Shown here: positions 29,719 through 38,902 of the stretch, in pieces
How positions within the stretch are numbered: the stretch's first letter is position 1
How the letters are laid out: each line of letters opens with the position of its first letter
The notes under the pieces: model-generated
Told to the model about the DNA's origin: nothing
Seen by the model: the letters and a program-made list of their open reading frames with translations, nothing else
Databases searched by the model: none
Program-made: the position numbers and the translations under genes
Assembly (NCBI GenBank): GCA_964590435.1
Contig: CAZPWT010000046.1
Coordinates: 84,464-148,463 of the forward strand
From: WSZJ01 sp964590435
Lineage (GTDB): Bacteria > Planctomycetota > MHYJ01 > WSZJ01
Direction of reading: 5' to 3'
DNA: 64,000 nucleotides

Positions 29719-30714
29719 ATGCTCTGGATCCTGTTTCTTGCGGCCTCCTCCGTGATCCTGGTCGGAGGCACCTTCCTGACGCGGTACGGTGATGTCATTG
29801 CCCGGAAATCCGGGCTCGGGCGGACCTGGACCGGGCTGATCCTCGTCGCGGGCGTAACGTCGCTCCCGGAACTCACGACAGGCATCTCCTCTGTCGCCGT
29901 GCATAACCTGCCCGAGATCGCCGTCGGCGACATTATTGGCAGCTGTTGTTTCAATCTTCTCCTCATCGCCATCATGGACGCCGTCGGCGGGCACACGCCG
30001 CTTTCGGCCCGGGTCCGGGCGGATCACATCCTTCCCCTCGCGCTGGGGTCGGCCCTGCTCGCAATCCTGGGCCTGGAGATCCTGGCCGGGCCCCGGATGC
30101 CGTCGTTCGGCTGGATGGGCGCAGGGAGCCTCGTCGCAGGACTCGGCTACTTCGGAGCGGTCCGCGCCGTCTATGCGCAGCAGCAGGCGCACGGAGACTT
30201 CGGAATCGCCACCGAGGAGCTGGGGGATTCCGCCAGAAGTGTGACGCTTCCTCAGGCTGTGGCCCGGTATGCCATCAGCGCCGCCGTCGTCGTCCTCGCC
30301 GCCCTCGTGCTTCCACGACTGGCAGAGCGCATCGCTGCGTCCACCGGTCTCGGGCAGGCTTTCACCGGCAGCCTCTTCGTCGCCGCCACCACGTCGCTGC
30401 CGGAAGTCGTCGTCTCGGTCACCGCAGTCCGCATGAAGGCCGATGACCTGGCGTACGCGAACATCACGGGGAGCACGCTTTTCAATGTCCTGGTTCTGGC
30501 GATGGACGATGCCCTCTGGACCCGGGGGGCGATCCTCCAGTCCGTCAGCACCTCCCATGGGATCGGCATTCTGGCGGCAATCCTGATGAATGCCGTGCTT
30601 ATCGCTGCGCTGTCGTTGAGGATCGCCCGCAAACGCGGGCCGTTCGCATGGGATTCAGCGGCGATCGTCGTGATCTGGGGATGCGCGGTGGCCTTGCAGT
30701 ATGCCTCCCGGTAG
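29719..30714 (+). CDS. Na+/Ca2+ exchanger-like membrane protein (CaCA family, YrbG-like)
   Basis: The 331-residue protein has two inverted alpha repeats that line the ion path. They read GVTSLPELTTGISSVAV with GDIIGSCCFNLLLI, and ATTSLPEVVVSVTAVRM with ANITGSTLFNVLVLAMDD. About ten helices are expected. The family exchanges Ca2+ or K+ for Na+ or H+ across the inner membrane. The ATG has GAGG about 6 bases upstream. It diverges from the usp operon. Confidence 0.9.
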   Translation: MLWILFLAASSVILVGGTFLTRYGDVIARKSGLGRTWTGLILVAGVTSLPELTTGISSVAVHNLPEIAVGDIIGSCCFNLLLIAIMDAVGGHTPLSARVRADHILPLALGSALLAILGLEILAGPRMPSFGWMGAGSLVAGLGYFGAVRAVYAQQQAHGDFGIATEELGDSARSVTLPQAVARYAISAAVVVLAALVLPRLAERIAASTGLGQAFTGSLFVAATTSLPEVVVSVTAVRMKADDLAYANITGSTLFNVLVLAMDDALWTRGAILQSVSTSHGIGILAAILMNAVLIAALSLRIARKRGPFAWDSAAIVVIWGCAVALQYASR

Positions 30715-30888
30715 TGACCTGCTGACCTCGCAAGTTCGCGATCCGGCCCGTCGGACGCTGGATAGGGGCCAGGGGCGCGCTCGGGGACGGGCAGCGTGGC
30801 CCGGGTGCGCCTCCATCGAACCCCGCGGGACACCCGGAACTGAGGCAGGTCCGACCCTCGGCCAGTTCCGGCCGCACTTCGGCCCGAA

Positions 30889-30904
30889 TTGAACGATCGT
30901 TCAA
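30889..30904. promoter_or_regulatory. Perfect 16-base palindrome, TetR-operator style
   Basis: TTGAACGATCGTTCAA is perfectly self-complementary. It lies in the 313-base gap between the exchanger and the small membrane protein, 123 bases before the latter's ATG. Palindromes of the form GAAC-N4-GTTC are typical of TetR-family operators. No TetR gene is in the window. Nothing else is evident in this gap. Confidence 0.5.
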
Positions 30905-31027
30905 GAAACCGGGTTTCCGGCGATGCCGGGCGTTACGCGGACGCGGCCCGGAAATTGAGGAACGGTCTCCCGTCCCCAGGTCGCACGTCCCGCCGGCAAA
31001 CCGCACGACCCTTCGGAGGCGACTCCC

Positions 31028-31339
31028 ATGGAACCGATCAACGTCTTCGGGCTTGCGTGCCTCGCGTGCGTCGTGCTCCTCACCGTCCGCTTCCTCTCCC
31101 ACGGGCTGGACCGGGGACGGCTCCAGAAGTGGCTGCGGAGCCGCGGCTGCCGCCTGCTGTCCTGCGAGTGGGAACCGTTCGTGACGACGTGGCTTCCCGC
31201 CGTCGGCACCGTGTACCTCGTCCGCTTCGTCGATGCGGACGGCCGGGAACACGTCGCCCGGGCGCACGTGCTGATGCTCTACGGGATCTTCCTCAGGGAG
31301 GACCGGGTCGCCGGGGTGCCGGGTCCGGGCGTGGCCTGA
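31028..31339 (+). CDS. Small membrane-anchored protein of unknown function
   Basis: The 103-residue protein has one hydrophobic helix near residues 6-22 (VFGLACLACVVLLTVRF), then a basic linker and a C-terminal alpha/beta-looking segment (TVYLVRFVDADGREHVARAHV) that probably faces the cytosol. GGAGG lies about 9 bases before the ATG, supporting a real gene. I do not recognise the family. Its last 47 bases overlap the 3' end of the convergent dehydrogenase gene. A 16-base palindrome upstream suggests repressor control. Confidence 0.7.
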   Translation: MEPINVFGLACLACVVLLTVRFLSHGLDRGRLQKWLRSRGCRLLSCEWEPFVTTWLPAVGTVYLVRFVDADGREHVARAHVLMLYGIFLREDRVAGVPGPGVA

Positions 31340-32204
31340 GAGCACGCGCTTCGAGGGCTTGCACGACGGCGGCCATGTCTTCGCGGCCGAGACCCAGGGC
31401 CTCGGCCTCGGAAAAGAGGCCGAGGCAGTCATCCAGGAGTGGCGTGGCGGCGCCCGCGCGGCGGGCGGCGTCGGCGACCAGGCGGTTGTTCATGAGGACG
31501 TCGGAGATGGCGGCCTGCACGGGGAATTGGCGATCGACGAGCATGGGCAGTTTCATGCGCGACACCATGCTGCTCATCGGGCCGGCGTCGAGCACGGCGC
31601 GGAACAGGGGCATGTCCACGCCGTTGGCGCGCGCGAAATGCGCCGCCTCGGCGAGGCCGGCCACCATCGTGATCAGGAACAGGTTGACCGAGAGTTTCAT
31701 CAGAAGCGCGTTCGGCACCGCCCCGCACGCGAACGACTCCTTGCACATCGGCTCGACCAGACGGCGCACCTCGGCGACGTCCGCTTCGTCCCCCGCCACC
31801 ATCGCCACCAGTTGCCCGGCCTCCGCCGGCTTGCGCGAGCCGGACACGGGCGCCTCCACGTAGCGGCCCTTCGCCGCCCGGACGTCGGCCGCCAACCCGC
31901 GCGAGTACTCGGGCGAGGTCGTGCCCATGGGGACGAGCATGCGGCCGGCGACGCGCGCCGCGAACGCCGGCGTGCCGCGCCCGAGCACCGCGTCGATCGC
32001 GCCCTCGTTCGCCAGCATCAGGATCACGATCTCCGCGCGCCGGAAGACCTCTTCCGCGCTCGCCGCCACCTGCGCGCCCGCCGCCCGGAGTTCCTCGGCG
32101 CCTTGCGGCGACCGATTCCAGACGCACAGCGCTACGCCGCTGCGCACGAGATTCAGGGCCATGGGCCGGCCCATGACGCCCAGCCCGATGAAGCCGATGG
32201 TCAT
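31293..32204 (-). CDS. NAD(P)-dependent beta-hydroxyacid dehydrogenase (3-hydroxyisobutyrate dehydrogenase/glyoxylate reductase family)
   Basis: The 303-residue enzyme starts with the Rossmann motif GFIGLGVMGRPMALNLV. The substrate loop reads EAPVSGSRKPAEAGQL and the catalytic Lys lies in NALLMKLSVNLFL. The GSRKPAE form of the loop is closer to the glyoxylate/succinic semialdehyde reductase (GLYR) group than to classical 3-hydroxyisobutyrate dehydrogenase, which has GG at this point. It probably reduces a small aldehyde acid using NADPH. No pathway neighbours point to a substrate. Confidence 0.9.
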   Translation of the reverse strand: MTIGFIGLGVMGRPMALNLVRSGVALCVWNRSPQGAEELRAAGAQVAASAEEVFRRAEIVILMLANEGAIDAVLGRGTPAFAARVAGRMLVPMGTTSPEYSRGLAADVRAAKGRYVEAPVSGSRKPAEAGQLVAMVAGDEADVAEVRRLVEPMCKESFACGAVPNALLMKLSVNLFLITMVAGLAEAAHFARANGVDMPLFRAVLDAGPMSSMVSRMKLPMLVDRQFPVQAAISDVLMNNRLVADAARRAGAATPLLDDCLGLFSEAEALGLGREDMAAVVQALEARALRPRPDPAPRRPGPP

Positions 32205-32256
32205 CGTGATGATTCTCCTTCCGGGACTCCTGGGAAGATGGGCTCGGTTGCGGTGT

Positions 32257-33858
32257 TCACTGCGTCCCCTCGTCGAGCGGGGGCACGCCGGCCCCGACGC
32301 AGGCGGCTCTCATGTTGGCGGCCTGGCGACCCAGCTCTCCCTCGTCGCGGACCTCACGCAAGATGGCTGCGCCGCTTCTCCAGCCGTTCCTCGCTTCCGC
32401 GACCCGGCCCAGCGACAGGAGGAGGAGAGCGTGGTCGCACAAGTGAACGCCCTCGAATCTCCGGTTGCCGACGCTGCGGTGGATGGCCAGGGCCTGGGCG
32501 AAGCTGCTCTCAGCCGGCCCCGGTCGCCCGGTCTTCGCATAGAGGCCGGCCAGATCTCCCGTTGCGATTCCCTCGTGGAGACGGTTGCCGATCTTCCGCA
32601 GTGCGGCCAGCGCCTGCTCGTAACAGCGCTCGGCCTCGCCGAGCCGGCCGCTGTCCTTGTACAGGCTGCCCAGGTTGACCCGCACGATGGCCTCGCTGCC
32701 AGGGTTGCCGACTTCTCGATGGATGGCAATCGCCTGCTCGAAGCCGCGCTCCGCCTGCTCGAGCCGGCCGGTCGCCATGTACAGACCTGCCAGGTTTCCA
32801 AGCGAGATCCCCAAGGATCGCCGATCGCCGACTTCGCGGTTGATCGCGAGCACCTGCTCGTAGGTTTCCTCCGCCTGGCGCGCCCTTCCCGACTCCTGGT
32901 AAAGGAGAGCGAGGCTGCCCAGGGCCGTTCCCTCGTGGCGTCGGTGGTTCACTTCGCGGTGGATGGAGAGCGCTTGCCCCAGCCCGCGCTCAGCTTCCTC
33001 GATCTTCCCGGTTTCCAGGTGCAGGCCGGCCAGGTTGGTCAGCGTGATTCCCTCGAAGCGCCGGTTGTTGAATTTCCGGTGGATGGCCAGCGCTTCCTTG
33101 TAGCAGTGTTCCGCTTGCGCCGGCCGCCCGTTCCTCCTGTACAGGGTTGCCAGATTGCCCATCGTGGTCCCTTCTCCTCGCCTGTCGCCGACCTCCCGAT
33201 GAATCGCGAGGGCCTGTTCGTATAGGCGCTCCGCTTCTTCCACCCGCCCGGCTGCCCAGATCGCTCCGGCCAGGTCTCCCACTGCGACGCCTTCCAGCCT
33301 GCGATTGCCGGTCTCACGGTGCGCTGCGAGCGCCAGGTTGAAGAGGGACTCGCCGTCGCCGGAACGGCCGGCCTGGAACGCCGCAAGGGCGGCTCGACGC
33401 AGCGATGCGCCCCTCTCCGACTGCCCGGCCACCTCGGCGTGCCGTCGCCAAAGGATCTCGCAATCGTCGAGGCGAAAGTGATTCCCCGAGTGCTCGGCGG
33501 CCCGGCGCAGATAGAGGGATTGAATGCGGCGCGCGGATGCCGCATCCGCAATTTCGCGCTGAGTTTCGACCAGGGGCGAGGCAAGCAGGGCGTGTTCAGC
33601 CAGTTCCTGGGCGAAGACATCCGACGAGTGCGGCCGAAATGAACCCTCCTCCGCCGAGTCCAACGGCGCCGGCTCCGGCGGCCGTCCGCCGGCCAGCGCT
33701 TCGATCGCCGCAAACGCAAGCCCGTGCAGCCGCGCGCGGTCGCCGGGGAGATGCAGCTGGTACGCGGCGTCTCTGAGAAGAGCGTGGCGGAACAGGTACG
33801 CGGTTTCCGCGGAGGCGTTCACGCTCGCATGGTACCGGGGCACACCCTCCGGTCTCAA
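32257..33858 (-). CDS. TPR-repeat protein resembling the C-terminal half of a STAND-type ATPase
   Basis: The 533-residue protein contains eight full 40-residue tetratricopeptide units and a partial ninth (typically G-R-x-x-E-A-E-R-x-Y-E-Q-A-L-A-I-H-R-E-V-G). The first 60 residues read AYLFRHALLRDAAYQLHLPGDRARLH in outline. This is the segment that normally follows the AAA/NB-ARC ATPase module in large signalling proteins of actinobacteria, myxobacteria and planctomycetes. No ATPase or kinase domain precedes it: only 61 bases separate its start from the hutU stop. The start (TTG 33858) is uncertain, as a GTG nearer VNASAE is possible. It may be a truncation remnant or a stand-alone scaffold. 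Confidence 0.8.
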   Translation of the reverse strand: MRPEGVPRYHASVNASAETAYLFRHALLRDAAYQLHLPGDRARLHGLAFAAIEALAGGRPPEPAPLDSAEEGSFRPHSSDVFAQELAEHALLASPLVETQREIADAASARRIQSLYLRRAAEHSGNHFRLDDCEILWRRHAEVAGQSERGASLRRAALAAFQAGRSGDGESLFNLALAAHRETGNRRLEGVAVGDLAGAIWAAGRVEEAERLYEQALAIHREVGDRRGEGTTMGNLATLYRRNGRPAQAEHCYKEALAIHRKFNNRRFEGITLTNLAGLHLETGKIEEAERGLGQALSIHREVNHRRHEGTALGSLALLYQESGRARQAEETYEQVLAINREVGDRRSLGISLGNLAGLYMATGRLEQAERGFEQAIAIHREVGNPGSEAIVRVNLGSLYKDSGRLGEAERCYEQALAALRKIGNRLHEGIATGDLAGLYAKTGRPGPAESSFAQALAIHRSVGNRRFEGVHLCDHALLLLSLGRVAEARNGWRSGAAILREVRDEGELGRQAANMRAACVGAGVPPLDEGTQ

Positions 33859-33919
33859 AGTCCCGATCGGCTACTTCGGGGCGCCCGGGATTCTCGCGCG
33901 CGGGATCCGCGTACGACCG

Positions 33920-35560
33920 CTAGAGCGGAATCCTGATCCCGTTCTTCTTTGCCGCCCGCTTCGCCTCGTCATAACCCGCATCCGCATGCCGCGCGATCCC
34001 GATCCCGGGGTCATTCGTGAGCACGAGCGAGACGCGCTTCGACGACTTGGCGCTCCCGTCCACGCACACCACCTGCCCCGCGTGGATGGAGTATCCGATG
34101 CCGACGCCGCCGCCGTGGTGCACTGAAACCCACGTCGCGCCGCTGGCGGTGTTCAACAACGCGTTGAGGACCGGCCAGTCGGCGATGGCGTCGCTGCCGT
34201 CCTTCATGGCCTCCGTCTCGCGGTTCGGTGAGGCGACGCTTCCGGTGTCGAGGTGGTCGCGGCCGATGACGAAGGGGGCCTTGACCTTCTTCTTCGCGAC
34301 GAGGCGGTTGAGCAACTCGCCGAACCTGGCGCGCTCGCCCTGGCCGAGCCAGCAGATGCGGGCGGGGAGGCCCTGGAACTTCACGCGCTCCCGGGCCATG
34401 CGGATCCATTTCGCGAGAGACTCGTTGTCCCCGAACTCCTTCAGCACGAGGTCGTCCGTGATGGCGATGTCTTTCGGGTCGCCGCTCAACGCGGCCCACC
34501 GGAACGGCCCGCGGCCTTCGCAGAACAGCGGCCGGACGTACGCCGGCACGAACCCCGGGTAGTCGAACGCGTTCTCGACCCCCGCGAGCTTGGCCTGGCC
34601 GCGGAGGTTGTTGCCGTAGTCGAAGGCGATGGCGCCGGCCTTCTGCATGTCGAGCATCGCCTTGCAGTGCGTGGCCATGGCGGCCATGGAGCGGCGGACG
34701 TACTCCTGGGGGTTCTTCGCGCGCAACGCCGCGGCCTCCTCGAGCGTCAGGCCGTTGGGGACGTACCCGTTGAGCGCGTCGTGGGCGCTGGTCTGGTCGG
34801 TCACGACGTCGGGGATCTTCCCGCGCTTCACGAGCTCCGGGAAAACGTCCGCACAGTTGCCGACGAGACCCACCGAGAGCGCTTCCTTCTTTTGACACGC
34901 CGCGTCAATCCACGCGAGCGCCTCGTCGAGCGACGAGGTCATCTTGTCGCAGTACGCCTTGTCGATGCGGCGCTGGATCCGCCACGGGTCCACCTCGACC
35001 GTCAGGATCGCGGCGCCCGCCATCGTCCCGGCCAGCGGCTGCGCGCCGCCCATGCCGCCCATCCCGCCGGTCAGCACGAATTTTCCCGCGAGCGAGCCGC
35101 CGAAATGCTTCTTTCCGCACGCCGCAAACGTCTCGTACGTCCCCTGCAGGATTCCCTGCGTGCCGATGTAGATCCACGAGCCCGCCGTCATCTGCCCGAA
35201 CATCGTCAGCCCCAGCGCCTCGAGCCGCCGGAACTCGTCCCACGTCGCCCAGTGCGGCACGAGCAGCGAGTTCGCGATCAGCACGCGCGGCGCCATGTCG
35301 TGCGTCCGGAACACGCCCACCGGCTTGCCGCTCTGCACCAGCAGCGTCTCGTCGTCCTTCAGCGTCCTCAGCGTCGCCAGGATCGCCTTCAGGCACGCCT
35401 CGTTCCGCGCCGCCTTCCCGCTCCCCCCGTACACCACCAGCCGCTGCGGATCCTCCGCCACCTCCGGGTCCAGGTTGTTCTGCAGCATCCGGTACGGCGC
35501 CTCCGTCTGCCACGACCGGCACGTCTTCTTCGGGCCCCGCGGGGCGCGGATCGTTTTCAT
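33920..35560 (-). CDS. hutU: Urocanate hydratase
   Basis: HutU converts urocanate to imidazolone propionate in histidine degradation, using tightly bound NAD+. The 546-residue product matches the family length. Characteristic segments are YGGSGKAARN, GQMTAGSWIYIGTQGILQGT, LTGGMGGMGGAQPLA, the active-site region PLFCEGRGPFRWAALSG, and HHGGGVGIGYSIHAGQVV near the end. ATG 35560 is chosen because the family homology starts there; the frame continues upstream without support. No hutH, hutI or hutG is in the window, so the pathway is not clustered here. Confidence 0.96.
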   Translation of the reverse strand: MKTIRAPRGPKKTCRSWQTEAPYRMLQNNLDPEVAEDPQRLVVYGGSGKAARNEACLKAILATLRTLKDDETLLVQSGKPVGVFRTHDMAPRVLIANSLLVPHWATWDEFRRLEALGLTMFGQMTAGSWIYIGTQGILQGTYETFAACGKKHFGGSLAGKFVLTGGMGGMGGAQPLAGTMAGAAILTVEVDPWRIQRRIDKAYCDKMTSSLDEALAWIDAACQKKEALSVGLVGNCADVFPELVKRGKIPDVVTDQTSAHDALNGYVPNGLTLEEAAALRAKNPQEYVRRSMAAMATHCKAMLDMQKAGAIAFDYGNNLRGQAKLAGVENAFDYPGFVPAYVRPLFCEGRGPFRWAALSGDPKDIAITDDLVLKEFGDNESLAKWIRMARERVKFQGLPARICWLGQGERARFGELLNRLVAKKKVKAPFVIGRDHLDTGSVASPNRETEAMKDGSDAIADWPVLNALLNTASGATWVSVHHGGGVGIGYSIHAGQVVCVDGSAKSSKRVSLVLTNDPGIGIARHADAGYDEAKRAAKKNGIRIPL

Positions 35561-35705
35561 GGAGCCGATTCTGCGGATCGCGGGAAGCGCGGGAAGGAAA
35601 TTCTGAAGCGGCCTCGGGATTTCGCGCGATTGAGGGGAATTTCCGCAATCGGGAAGGGCGCTTCCTGCCATCCGGGCGGGCAACGCGTTTGCTCCACGGG
35701 ACCCT

Positions 35706-37316
35706 GTGACTCGCGATCCCCGCCTGGATTTCCACCGCCACCGCGACCCGGCCTCGGGCGCGGAGTGGATCGAGACGCCGCTCCGCGGCCCGGCGCTCTC
35801 GGACCTGCCGCTTCTCAACAAGGGAACGGCGTTCACGGACGAGGAGCGCGACGCCCTCGGGCTCCGCGGGCTGCTGCCGCCGCACGTGGGCACGATGCAG
35901 GAGCAGGTGCAGCGGGTGCTGGAGAACTACCGCCGGAAGACGACCGACCTGGAGCGGTACATCTATTTGATCGCGCTTCTCGACCGCAACGAGACGCTCT
36001 TCTACCGCGTTCTGCTGGACAACCTCGTGGAGATGCTGCCGGTGGTGTACACGCCGACGGTGGGGCAGGCGTGCGTGCAGTTCGGGCACATCTACCGGCG
36101 GGCGCGCGGGCTGTACCTGCGGCCGGAGGACGCGCCGCGCATGGACGCGGTGCTCGCAAACTGGCCGCGGCCCGATGTGGCGGTGATCGTCGTGACGGAC
36201 GGCGAGCGGATCCTCGGCCTGGGCGACCTCGGCGCCAACGGAATGGGCATCTCGATCGGCAAGCTGAACCTCTACACCGCCGCGGCGGGGATCCGGCCGG
36301 AGAGGACGCTGCCGGTCTGCCTCGACACCGGGACCGACAACGAGACCCTGCTCGCGGACCCGCTCTACCTGGGCGTCAAGCGCCGCCGCGTGCGCGGCCC
36401 GGCGTACGACGCGCTGGTCGAGGCGTTCGTGCGAAGCGCGCGCCGGCGCTGGCCCGGGGTGCTGGTGCAGTTCGAGGACTTCGGCAAGGCCAACGCCGCC
36501 CGCCTCCTCGACGCCTGGCGCGAGCGCGAACTCTGCTTCAACGATGACATCCAGGGAACCGGCGCCGTGGTCCTCGCCGGCGTCCTCGCGGCGCTTCGCC
36601 TCTCCGGTTCCACGCTCGATCGCCAGCGCGTCGTCATCGTCGGGGCGGGAAGCGCCGGAGTCGGGATCGCCCGGATGCTGAAGGGCGCGCCGGTGTGGAT
36701 GCTCGATTCGAAGGGGCTGCTGACCGCGGACCGGGAAGGGCTCTCGGACGTGCAGCGCGTGTTCGCGCGGGCCGAGCCGGGCGGCGGGTTGCCGGACGTC
36801 GTGCGCCGCGTCCGCCCGACGGTCCTGATCGGGACGAGCACCAAGCCGGGGCTCTTCACGAAGGAAATCCTCCAGTCGCTGGACGGCCCGCGCCCCGTCG
36901 TGTTCCCGCTCTCGAACCCGACGGCGAAGGCCGAGTGCACGCCGGACCAGGCGCGCGAGTGGACCGGCGGCCGCGCGATCGTGGCCACGGGGAGCCCGTT
37001 CCCCCGGACGCCGCAGTGCAACAACCTCTACGTCTTTCCCGGCGTCGGGCTGGGGGTGCTGGCTTCGCGGGCCACGCGCGTCACGGACGACGCCTTCTTC
37101 GCCGCGGCGCGCGCCCTGGCCGACCTTGCCTCCGGCGAAGACCTGTTCCCGCCGCTCGAAGGGATCCGCCGTGTCTCGGCCGCGATCGCGCTGGCCGTCG
37201 CGCGGAACGCCGTGGCCTCCGGCGTGGCTCCGCCTGCGTCGGACGATGCCCTGCGGTGGCGGATTTCCGAGGAGATGTGGGAGCCGCGTTACGTGCCCTA
37301 CCGTCCTGCCCCCTGA
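35706..37316 (+). CDS. NAD-dependent malic enzyme (oxaloacetate-decarboxylating type)
   Basis: The 536-residue enzyme oxidatively decarboxylates malate to pyruvate. Landmarks are LLNKGTAFTDEERDALGLRG, TPTVGQACVQFGHIYRR, ILGLGDLGANGMGISIGKL, the metal-site segment FEDFGKANA with CFNDDIQGTGAVVLAG, and the dinucleotide site VIVGAGSAGVGIARM. The overall form matches the large MaeA/eukaryote-like malic enzymes rather than the MaeB fusion. The start is GTG 35706, divergent from hutU. Coenzyme preference for NAD is inferred from the family. Confidence 0.94.
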   Translation: MTRDPRLDFHRHRDPASGAEWIETPLRGPALSDLPLLNKGTAFTDEERDALGLRGLLPPHVGTMQEQVQRVLENYRRKTTDLERYIYLIALLDRNETLFYRVLLDNLVEMLPVVYTPTVGQACVQFGHIYRRARGLYLRPEDAPRMDAVLANWPRPDVAVIVVTDGERILGLGDLGANGMGISIGKLNLYTAAAGIRPERTLPVCLDTGTDNETLLADPLYLGVKRRRVRGPAYDALVEAFVRSARRRWPGVLVQFEDFGKANAARLLDAWRERELCFNDDIQGTGAVVLAGVLAALRLSGSTLDRQRVVIVGAGSAGVGIARMLKGAPVWMLDSKGLLTADREGLSDVQRVFARAEPGGGLPDVVRRVRPTVLIGTSTKPGLFTKEILQSLDGPRPVVFPLSNPTAKAECTPDQAREWTGGRAIVATGSPFPRTPQCNNLYVFPGVGLGVLASRATRVTDDAFFAAARALADLASGEDLFPPLEGIRRVSAAIALAVARNAVASGVAPPASDDALRWRISEEMWEPRYVPYRPAP

Positions 37317-37363
37317 GGATTCGCGCCCCGCGCCGCCCGGATTCTGCTACTCTTCCGCCCCGA

Positions 37364-38770
37364 ATGGCGCTCTTCAAAGACCTGAATCTCATCCAGCCCC
37401 TCCTCGACGCGGTCGCGCAGGAGGGCTACCAGCACCCGACGCCGATCCAGGAGAAGGCGATCCCGGTCCTGCTTTCCGGGAAAGACGTCCTGGGTTGCGC
37501 GCAGACCGGCACCGGAAAGACCGCCGCGTTCGCGCTCCCGATCCTCCAGAAACTGGCAGGGGAGCCGATGACGGGGAAGCGGGAGCCGCGGGCGCTGATC
37601 CTGGCGCCGACGCGCGAGCTGGTGTCGCAGATCGGGGAGAGCTTCGAGGCGTACGGGCGGAACACGCAGGTGGTGACGCAGACGATCTACGGCGGGGTGT
37701 CGCAGGGGCCGCAGGCGCGGGCGGTGCGCGCCGGGCTGGACGTGATCGCGGCGACGCCGGGGCGGCTGCTGGACCTGATGGGGCAGGCGATCCTGTCGCT
37801 CGGTTCCGTGCAGGTGCTGGTGCTCGACGAGGCCGACCGCATGATGGACATGGGCTTCCTCCCCGACCTCTACCGCATCGTCCGGCGCGTGCCGCTTCGC
37901 CGCCAGACGATGCTCTTCTCGGCGACGCTTCCCCACGAGATCGTGAGCCTCGCGAAGGAGATCCTGCACGAGCCGGTGCGGATCGACGTGGCGCCGTCGG
38001 CGACGACGGTGGCGACGGTGCGGCAGGTGGTGTACCGCGTGAGCCGCGAGGGCAAGGCGGCGCTGCTGAACCGGCTGGTGCTGGCGCCGGACGTGAAGCG
38101 CGCGATCGTGTTCACGCGGACGAAGGAAGGCGCGAACAAGGTGGTGGCGGAGCTGAACTACGGCCCGGTGCGGGCGGACGTGATGCACGCCGACCGCGGG
38201 CAGAGCGCGCGCGAGAAGACGCTGGAGCGGTTCAAGGAAGGCGTGACGAAGGTGCTCGTGGCGACGGACATCGCGAGCCGCGGGCTGGACGTCGAGGGAA
38301 TCACGCACGTCTACAACTACGACGTGCCCGACGAGCCGGACTCCTACGTCCACCGCATCGGCCGCACGGCGCGCGCAGGGGCGCACGGGCTGGCGATCAC
38401 GCTGTGCTCGCACGAGGAAGAGCGCAAGCTGGCGGCGATCGAGCGGGCGATCCGCATGAAGCTGCCGGAAGGCGGGAAGGGCGGGCACGCCGTCGGTCAG
38501 GCGCATCCGCCGGCCGTTCCGCTGGCGCACGATCCCTCGCACGGCGTCGGGCACGGGCATGCGCCCCTGCCGGAGCCGGCTCACCCGCAGGGGCACGTGC
38601 ACGCGCCGGCTCATCCTCACGCCCCTGCGCATGCGCATCCGCCGGTCCCCGCCAAGGTCGAGCCTGTGTCGCCGACGCACGACCCGCGGCACGGCCTCGC
38701 CGCGCCGCCGCCCGAGGAAGGCGCGAAGAAGTTCAGCCGGTTGCGGCAGCGGCATCCAAGGCGTCGTTAG
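37364..38770 (+). CDS. DEAD-box RNA helicase (RhlE-like) with His/Pro-rich tail
   Basis: The 468-residue ATP-dependent RNA helicase has all the motifs: Q motif (HPTPIQEKAIP), I (AQTGTGKT), Ia (PTREL), Ib (TPGRLLD), II (DEAD), III (SAT), IV (IVFTRTKEGANKV), V (ATDIASRGLDV) and VI (HRIGRTARAG). Residues from about 375 to the end form a low-complexity tail with about 15 histidines among Pro, Ala and Gly, ending in a basic RLRQRHPRRR. Such tails bind RNA or metal. ATG 37364 begins the conserved sequence; the upstream open frame is shadow of the malic enzyme gene. Confidence 0.95.
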   Translation: MALFKDLNLIQPLLDAVAQEGYQHPTPIQEKAIPVLLSGKDVLGCAQTGTGKTAAFALPILQKLAGEPMTGKREPRALILAPTRELVSQIGESFEAYGRNTQVVTQTIYGGVSQGPQARAVRAGLDVIAATPGRLLDLMGQAILSLGSVQVLVLDEADRMMDMGFLPDLYRIVRRVPLRRQTMLFSATLPHEIVSLAKEILHEPVRIDVAPSATTVATVRQVVYRVSREGKAALLNRLVLAPDVKRAIVFTRTKEGANKVVAELNYGPVRADVMHADRGQSAREKTLERFKEGVTKVLVATDIASRGLDVEGITHVYNYDVPDEPDSYVHRIGRTARAGAHGLAITLCSHEEERKLAAIERAIRMKLPEGGKGGHAVGQAHPPAVPLAHDPSHGVGHGHAPLPEPAHPQGHVHAPAHPHAPAHAHPPVPAKVEPVSPTHDPRHGLAAPPPEEGAKKFSRLRQRHPRRR

Positions 38771-38820
38771 GCCGGCCGTGGCCTAGTCTTTTCACGCCCC
38801 AGCCCCTCGCGGCCCGGCCT

Positions 38821-38854
38821 ACGCTGAGCGAGCCCGCAGGGCGAGTCGAAGCGT
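38821..38854. repeat. Imperfect palindromic intergenic repeat
   Basis: ACGCT and AGCGT flank a core in which GCCC and GGGC can pair around a very short loop. Sequences of this style (GCTGAGCGAG...GGCGAGTCGAAGC) are common dispersed intergenic elements in environmental bacterial genomes. Only one copy is seen here, in the gap between the helicase and the DUF488 gene. Confidence 0.35.
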
Positions 38855-38902
38855 GCCATGGATCGTGCGCACGCTGGCGAAAGAGGAGTTTCCCAGGATC
38901 GC

